Shown: positions 59,796 through 64,000 of the stretch, piece by piece
Numbering within the stretch: the stretch's first letter is position 1
Layout of the letters: the number at the start of each line of letters is the position of its first letter
The notes under the pieces: model-generated
The model's database searches: none
Told to the model about the DNA's origin: nothing
What the model saw: only the letters and a program-made list of their open reading frames with translations
NCBI RefSeq assembly: GCF_004000845.1
Contig: NZ_BIMA01000015.1
Span: forward strand, 24,860 to 88,859
Source: Paenibacillus koleovorans NBRC 103111
GTDB taxonomy: Bacteria > Bacillota > Bacilli > Paenibacillales > NBRC-103111
Direction: 5' to 3'
Length of the DNA stretch: 64,000 nt
Translations under genes and position numbers: made by a program

Positions 59796-60842
59796 ATGTT
59801 GCATGTTCAAATTGTATTGTTCGATGGCTTCGACTTGTTGGACGCGATTGCTCCTTATGAGGTATTTTGCGCGGCGGAAATGTTAACCGATAGTACGGCG
59901 TTGAGTGTGGAACTCGTTACGGCGGAGGGCCCTCGATCCGTCCCAAGCGGCGGCAAAGGATTGCCCATTGGAGCTGGCGGTAGACTAGATCCCACCAGGA
60001 GGGGCATCATTCTCGTGCCCGGCGCGTCCGGCGAGCTTGAAGGGGATGGCCCGGATGCCATTCCAACCATTCTGGCCCGAGCCGCGAACTCAGAGTTAGC
60101 CGTCCTGCTCAAACAAGCGCTCGAGCTGCCCGATCAAATCGTGGCCACTGTATGCGGGGGTTCTCTGATCTTGGCGATGGGCGGGCATTTGGAGGGAAGA
60201 TCCGCGGTTACGAATCATTTGGGGATGGATTTACTGGGGGCGACCGGCGCCATACCCGTGCCTGCCCGCGTCGTCGAGGACGGCAACCTCATTACGGGAG
60301 GCGGGGTCACTTCTGGGTTGGATGTCGCTCTCTATTTGGTAGAAAGAGAGTTAGGGCCGCGCATCGCCCATGCGGTGGAGCAATTGTTCGAGTATGAGCG
60401 GAGAGGGACGGTTTGGCGCAAAGAAGGGCTTTCTCCGCGTCAGGAGCTCTCGGTCCGTGATGTCCCTGTTGTCGCCGCTGTGGACATGGAGCCTGCCTCG
60501 AGGCTTTCGGAAAGTGACGTTGCGCGGGAGTCGGTCTTCGACGGAATCTGGGATACGACGATCGCTACCCCGGTTGGCAAGCTGGCGGTCCAGCTCCATA
60601 TTACGACGGTGGACGGTGTTGTTCAAGGGAAGGCAACGCAGGGGGATGAGGTGAGTCCGTTTCTCCAGCCTGTTCTTGAAGGCCGCACGCTTCGTTGGTC
60701 CCAGCGGGTTACGAAGCCGATGCGTCTGAATTTGGCGTTTGAAGTTAACGTCGATGGTGACCGGATGACCGGCACCGCCAAGGCTGGGATCTTGCCGGCT
60801 TCCAAGCTGTCGGGTGTGCGGGTTAGAGGGGCAACCACATGA
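59796..60842 (+). CDS. DJ-1/PfpI (GATase1-like) protein with an extra C-terminal beta domain
   Basis: Protein of 348 residues. Residues 1-205 are the DJ-1/PfpI fold of the isonitrile-hydratase/AraC-sensor type: VQIVLFDGFDLLDAIAPYEVFCAAE, nucleophile in VATVCGGSLILA and TNHLGMDLL, then ITGGGVTSGLDVALYLVEREL. Residues about 245-348 form a beta-rich domain (SVFDGIWDTTIATPVGKLAVQLHITTVDGVVQGKAT) with no name that I can give. ATG 59796 follows GGGAGG; the frame extends 60 bases upstream. The next gene overlaps it by 4 bases. Confidence 0.85.
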   Translation: MLHVQIVLFDGFDLLDAIAPYEVFCAAEMLTDSTALSVELVTAEGPRSVPSGGKGLPIGAGGRLDPTRRGIILVPGASGELEGDGPDAIPTILARAANSELAVLLKQALELPDQIVATVCGGSLILAMGGHLEGRSAVTNHLGMDLLGATGAIPVPARVVEDGNLITGGGVTSGLDVALYLVERELGPRIAHAVEQLFEYERRGTVWRKEGLSPRQELSVRDVPVVAAVDMEPASRLSESDVARESVFDGIWDTTIATPVGKLAVQLHITTVDGVVQGKATQGDEVSPFLQPVLEGRTLRWSQRVTKPMRLNLAFEVNVDGDRMTGTAKAGILPASKLSGVRVRGATT

Positions 60843-61477
60843 CCAGGACTAGGCGGCAACTCTCTTTCTATCCATTGATCGCTGGCTTGATTGCCCTCTA
60901 CCTCCTGTATGCTTTGGTTCAAAATTTCATCGTGGATCCTGGGGCGGACACCTTTATCCATCACAAAGCAGGTCAAACCCGCGAGCTTCAAACGAAAACC
61001 TGGTTAACGGTTCTGTACTTGCATGTGGGGTTCGCTTGTGTCGCGATGGCATCAGGCCTCCTCAACTTCGCAGCTCGCAGCTATGAACGGCACCGTCGGT
61101 TTCATCGTCTGAACGGGTACATTTATATAACGTCCGTGTTTCTGGTCGTGCTGACCTCCGGTTACATGGCTCCCTACGCCACGGGCGGAAAAATCAGCAG
61201 CATGGGCTTCAATTTGCTCAATATCCTCTGGCTAGTTATCACAGTGACGGCGCTCGTCCACATCCGAAGGAAACGAATCCGGCAGCACCGCCGATGGATG
61301 ATCCGAAGCTATGCTTTCTGTTTTACGAACCTGCTGATTCATCTGTTCACCTTCGTGCTGCACCAGTTGGTCGATCTCCCCTATATCACCAGCTATACGA
61401 TCGGATTATATGCGGCGATGGTACTGGTCCTTTTGGCTCCGGAAGTGATTGAACCCTCCACCAACGCATTGAGTTAA
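60839..61477 (+). CDS. DUF2306-family membrane protein
   Basis: Protein of 212 residues with six predicted helices: LSFYPLIAGLIALYLLYALVQNF, VLYLHVGFACVAMASGLLNF, GYIYITSVFLVVLTSGYMAPYA and others. FHRLNGYIYI and the later HIRRKRIRQHRRWMIRSYA are typical of DUF2306, with conserved histidines that may bind heme. It is cotranscribed with the DJ-1/PfpI fusion gene (ATGA overlap). Function unknown. Confidence 0.88.
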   Translation: MTRTRRQLSFYPLIAGLIALYLLYALVQNFIVDPGADTFIHHKAGQTRELQTKTWLTVLYLHVGFACVAMASGLLNFAARSYERHRRFHRLNGYIYITSVFLVVLTSGYMAPYATGGKISSMGFNLLNILWLVITVTALVHIRRKRIRQHRRWMIRSYAFCFTNLLIHLFTFVLHQLVDLPYITSYTIGLYAAMVLVLLAPEVIEPSTNALS

Positions 61478-61681
61478 TCGGCACGCTATCATACTCCCCA
61501 ACTGCCATCTCGTCAAGAGATCCTGTGAAAAAGAGCGACCTGACCAGGGAACCCCTCTTCTGCCTCTACACTAAGAATGAAATTCCGAGCAGAACGAACC
61601 ACGTCGCTTTTTCCAATTCCTCCGGTTTCACGTAAAATATACTTCAGGCAGAAGAGTAGGTAAGAGAAAGGGAGAAATGGT

Positions 61682-61921
61682 ATGAATAGAGTGGACAAAA
61701 TCAGGTTTATTCTCCTATACGGTAAAGCGCTCGAAGCGCCTGACTACGGGTACATGGAGTTGGACGCCGACGGCCACATGGTCGCGCTGTACAACCGGAA
61801 TGGCGAGGAACTCGACATGTATGGCGGACATGAGTTTGTCAGGGTACGGACGCTAGGCCAATTCGACAACGAAGACCGCGATCATTTTTATGACTTGTTA
61901 GAAAGTGATGGTGTTGGGTAG
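61682..61921 (+). CDS. Small uncharacterised protein
   Basis: Product of 79 residues, acidic, soluble: KIRFILLYGKALEAPDYGYMELDADGHMVALYNRNGEELDMYGG, ending in a short helix. GGGAG lies before the ATG and codon use is normal, so it looks real. It is not assigned to a family. The 200-base gap before it shows only a possible promoter (TATACT near 61638) and no other gene. Confidence 0.65.
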   Translation: MNRVDKIRFILLYGKALEAPDYGYMELDADGHMVALYNRNGEELDMYGGHEFVRVRTLGQFDNEDRDHFYDLLESDGVG

Positions 61922-61975
61922 ATTGCCTTGGAGAACGAGCCCCTGGCTCCAGGTCAGCTTGGAGTGGTTCCATGT

Positions 61976-62125
61976 CTAACGCCGGCCTTCCTGTCGGTCC
62001 ATCAAAAAGAACAAATAATCGGTCGCGACCCCGGCATAGCCTTGCTGCCTCAGCATCGCGGTCACGTTGCCCCGGTGATACGTCCCATGGTTGACCACGT
62101 GATTCAGGATGCCGCAACTAATGAA
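61976..62125 (-). pseudogene. C-terminal relic of a DinB-family protein
   Basis: About 45 codons remain, reading [35 protein letters not shown] before a short tail and stop. [11 protein letters not shown] is the C-terminal metal-binding histidine region of DinB/YfiT-like proteins, normally about 150-170 residues. Upstream the frame runs into the terminator and the next gene's end without the rest of the domain. It is a truncated leftover. Confidence 0.75.
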
Positions 62126-62138
62126 ATTCATTTGAAGA

Positions 62139-62170
62139 CAAAGCCACCCCGACAATGGAGTGGCTTTTTC
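62139..62170. terminator. Hairpin terminator next to the DinB relic
   Basis: AAAGCCAC pairs with GTGGCTTT around a 12-base loop, with T5 on the plus strand and A-rich sequence on the other side. It lies 10 bases behind the hydrolase gene, which runs on the minus strand. Confidence 0.7.
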
Positions 62171-62180
62171 ACTGAAAACT

Positions 62181-63107
62181 CTATGCGTTACTTCGTATGA
62201 GCTTCGCGATCGACTGCGGCTGTTCTTCCGGCATAAAATGCCCACAGCCTTCAACTACTATTGCCGTGACAGTGCGGCAGCCAAATTGCTCTTGCAGCTG
62301 CTTAGCGGTTGGCCCGGGCTTGCTGGAGCCATAGTCGCTCTCGATCAGTAAGATCGGTACGTTTAGCTCCTCTCGATGCGCTCTCATAAATAATTGGTTT
62401 TGTCGGTAGGTTCGATATAAGCCGAGGCCCGCTTGGAGCTGTTCCCGGCTTCCGTAAGCACTAGCGTAGTGGCGCATATCCGCCTCGGTCATCGCCTGCT
62501 TGTTTTTTGCAAACCGAGTAAAAAACGCCTTACGAAAATAGCCATATACACGACCGCCAATGAGCCGTTCCGGTAATTTCGGAATGCGGTGAAAGCCGAA
62601 GTGCCACAAGAAAGGCATTTTCACCATAAGGTCCGTACTCGGCGTGCCGGGCAGGGGGGCATCGAGTATCGCCACACCGCGTGTTTCGTTGGGATAGAGA
62701 CGCGCGTATGCATAAGCGACCATGCCACCCATGTCATGACCGACAATATAAGGGTTGTGGATATCCAAGTGCTTGGTAAGCGCATAAATATCGTTCGCGA
62801 GCGTCACCGCGTCAAAGTCGTCCTGCGTTGCCTTGGACTTGCCCATACCGCGCAGGTCAACTGCAATAACCAAATATTCATTGACGAGCAAGCGCATGAT
62901 CTCTTTGAATGCGTACCAGTCCTGCGAAAACCCGTGAATGAAAATAATCGCTCTCCCACTGCCGCCGGAAACGAAATGGAGTGCTGCGCCATTCACTTCC
63001 ACGATCTCAGCTTGAAAAGCCGTCCCCAGCACGACCTCGGCTGGATCTTGGTTGTCCAATCCTATGTAAAAAGGATCCTTCCATGATAGATCTTGTTGAT
63101 GTGCCAT
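62181..63107 (-). CDS. Alpha/beta hydrolase of epoxide-hydrolase/dehalogenase type
   Basis: Protein of 308 residues. The nucleophile elbow is [17 protein letters not shown], with aspartate as nucleophile (about 130), as in epoxide hydrolases and haloacetate dehalogenases. The oxyanion motif is [17 protein letters not shown], and the catalytic histidine lies in [11 protein letters not shown] near the end. ATG 63107 follows AAGGAGAG. It is the last gene of a MarR-controlled operon, so detoxification of an electrophile is plausible; the substrate is not known. Confidence 0.87.
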   Translation of the reverse strand: MAHQQDLSWKDPFYIGLDNQDPAEVVLGTAFQAEIVEVNGAALHFVSGGSGRAIIFIHGFSQDWYAFKEIMRLLVNEYLVIAVDLRGMGKSKATQDDFDAVTLANDIYALTKHLDIHNPYIVGHDMGGMVAYAYARLYPNETRGVAILDAPLPGTPSTDLMVKMPFLWHFGFHRIPKLPERLIGGRVYGYFRKAFFTRFAKNKQAMTEADMRHYASAYGSREQLQAGLGLYRTYRQNQLFMRAHREELNVPILLIESDYGSSKPGPTAKQLQEQFGCRTVTAIVVEGCGHFMPEEQPQSIAKLIRSNA

Positions 63108-63185
63108 AGAAATCCATCTCTCCTTTCCTACGTGGTGGCTTGGCATGCACAGGAGTAGCACGTAAGCGCCGATAGAATGGAGCGG

Positions 63186-63458
63186 TTATAGCTGTTCTTC
63201 TAGGTGTACTTCAATCGTATCGCCGGGTTGCTTCTTCATCGCTTTAAGCAGCTTTTTGCTCACCGGCAAAAACTGCGTGCCGTCGCCCCACGGCATAAAA
63301 GCCGTTTGGAAGGCGACGCCGTTCATGGTGCCTTTGACTTTGACGGATTTGGTTGAACCGAAGAAGGAGACCGACTCGGGCCACACCACGCAAACCCAGC
63401 CATCCCGGTCTTCAATGGTCGCACTAAATGTCTTATTAATAGTGGCGTTATGGGCCAT
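63186..63458 (-). CDS. DUF1905-family protein
   Basis: Small beta-rich protein of 90 residues: FSATIEDRDGWVCVVWPESVSFFGSTKSVKVKGTMNGVAFQTAFMPWGDGTQFLPVSKKLLKAMKKQPGDTIEVHLE, which covers the complete DUF1905 domain (PF08922). Family members sit alone or before YdeI-type domains; their role is unknown. It starts 3 bp after the MarR gene. Confidence 0.9.
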   Translation of the reverse strand: MAHNATINKTFSATIEDRDGWVCVVWPESVSFFGSTKSVKVKGTMNGVAFQTAFMPWGDGTQFLPVSKKLLKAMKKQPGDTIEVHLEEQL

Positions 63459-63461
63459 GAG

Positions 63462-63920
63462 TTACTCCTTATCCTGTTCGTCTTTTTCTAAAATCGTGGC
63501 AACTCGATCAAGCTGATCGGCAAGCTTCGCGAGTGCTTCCACATCTAATTGCGGCAGGATATCCGCCGCCCAAGCTGCGTTGCGAGCATTAATTTGAGCG
63601 ATCACGGCTTCGCCCTCGGGAGTGACACAGAGCAGCTTGGCACGCCTGTCCATCGGGTTATCGGCATACAAGGCGAGGCCTTCATGCACGAGTACATCGG
63701 CAACCCGCTGCACACTTTGGCGCGCGTGGCCCATATTGCGGGCAATGGCTGCAACGGTCTGTGGCTGAAAGTTCGCTTGCCCGAGCACATGCCAGCGTGC
63801 GCTGCTTTGTCCGATCGCTTTGGTAATTCGGTCTCCGTTGCGCATAAGAGCGCCGTTGATACGGAAAATGCCGATTACAAACCGGCTCAAGTGGTCTTCT
63901 GGTTTGGGATATTGTATCAT
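63462..63920 (-). CDS. MarR-family transcriptional regulator
   Basis: Winged-helix repressor of 152 residues: GQSSARWHVLGQANFQPQTVAAIARNMGHARQSVQRVADVLVHEGLALYADNPMDRRAKLLCVTPEGEAVI, the complete MarR core with the DxR wing. No ribosome site precedes the ATG at 63920. The -10 box TATAAT lies only 11 bases upstream, so the mRNA may be leaderless. A 24-bp palindrome overlaps the promoter. It controls itself and the two genes behind it, by inference. Confidence 0.9.
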   Translation of the reverse strand: MIQYPKPEDHLSRFVIGIFRINGALMRNGDRITKAIGQSSARWHVLGQANFQPQTVAAIARNMGHARQSVQRVADVLVHEGLALYADNPMDRRAKLLCVTPEGEAVIAQINARNAAWAADILPQLDVEALAKLADQLDRVATILEKDEQDKE

Positions 63921-63934
63921 GAGTATAGAGTATT

Positions 63935-63958
63935 ATATTGACAGCATGCTGTCAATAT
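63935..63958. promoter_or_regulatory. MarR operator, 24-bp perfect palindrome
   Basis: ATATTGACAGCA is followed directly by its own reverse complement, giving 12+12 perfectly matched bases. On the minus strand it overlaps the -10 box (63932-63937) and fills the spacer, so a bound dimer would block polymerase. Confidence 0.8.
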
Positions 63959-63967
63959 CCAAATAAG

Positions 63968-64000
63968 AAAAAGCGTCAGGGAAGATCACCCTGACGGTCC
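63968..64000 (-). terminator. Terminator of a gene beyond the right edge
   Basis: CGTCAGGG (63974-63981) pairs with CCCTGACG (63989-63996) around a 7-base loop. On the minus strand T5 follows, so it ends a transcript coming from outside the window. Confidence 0.8.

Noticed and set aside
61528..61618. AAAAAGAGCGAC / GTCGCTTTTT inverted repeat as terminator of the DUF2306 gene
   Set aside because: The arms are about 65 bases apart and imperfect; too weak to call a terminator.

Overview
The window looks like a chromosomal segment of an endospore-forming Firmicute, most likely Paenibacillaceae (Paenibacillus or a close relative). Grounds: a gerA/gerB/gerC-type germinant receptor operon, a SpoIIM homologue, strong AGGAGG-type ribosome sites, fairly high GC for a Firmicute, iron uptake loci of the Bacillus FeuABC/Btr type, and secreted polysaccharide-active proteins. 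No rRNA, tRNA, CRISPR array, prophage or insertion sequence was recognised.

Layout. 1-1.8 kb: end of a Crp/Fnr regulator convergent with a flavohemoprotein (hmp) gene that carries a perfect Crp/Fnr-type site at -41.5. 1.8-4.5 kb: a chromosomal ParM-like actin with a small partner, an AT-rich repeat region upstream, and a HigBA-type toxin-antitoxin pair. 4.5-9.9 kb: a three-gene unit (asparaginase II family, JmjC/cupin-like oxygenase, giant heparinase II/III-like lyase) behind one inverted-repeat operator, next to a decayed secreted-protein gene. 10.4-14.5 kb: response regulator, kinase, FtsX-type permease and ABC ATPase, with the same 11-bp direct repeat in front of both the regulator and the transporter. 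14.6-18.1 kb: ger operon. 18.4-21.5 kb: HxlR regulator and two MFS exporters, with two families of short intergenic repeats. 21.7-25.5 kb: ahpC-ahpF with a PerR-like box, then mqo. 25.6-27.5 kb: ECF sigma factor with a SnoaL-like tail, plus an alpha/beta hydrolase. 27.6-37 kb: two Fur-box-controlled iron-siderophore uptake loci, one complete (binding protein, two permeases, ATPase) and one FeuABC-like without ATPase but with a Btr-like AraC/binding-protein fusion regulator.

37-48.8 kb: a large secreted Ig/F5-8-type protein ending in a dockerin-like motif; two unrecognised cytoplasmic genes; two MpsC/DUF2294-family genes flanking a histidine-kinase/STAS fusion, with a duplicated structured leader; a PadR-DUF1700-DUF4097 envelope-stress type operon; and an ArsR-controlled small gene. 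49-50.3 kb: an isolated, strikingly AT-rich gene with an N-terminal nucleoside-deoxyribosyltransferase/TIR-like domain, the best candidate for an undescribed (possibly defence-related) function. 50.4-57.2 kb: RDD, SpoIIM, DUF58, MoxR, DUF4350, DUF4129 and a multi-pass protein, a known conserved cluster. 57.3-64 kb: VOC protein, a second two-component system, a DJ-1/PfpI fusion with DUF2306, a DinB relic, and a MarR-controlled operon (MarR, DUF1905, epoxide-hydrolase-like enzyme) with a 24-bp perfect palindrome in its promoter.

The common theme is sensing and coping with the environment (NO, peroxide, iron, envelope stress, antibiotics or peptides, germinants), mostly through local regulators sitting next to their targets. 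Three gene relics (secreted protein at 10 kb, TerC at 32 kb, DinB at 62 kb) mark places of recent loss. All functional names rest on reading the sequence and knowledge of families; no database search was run.
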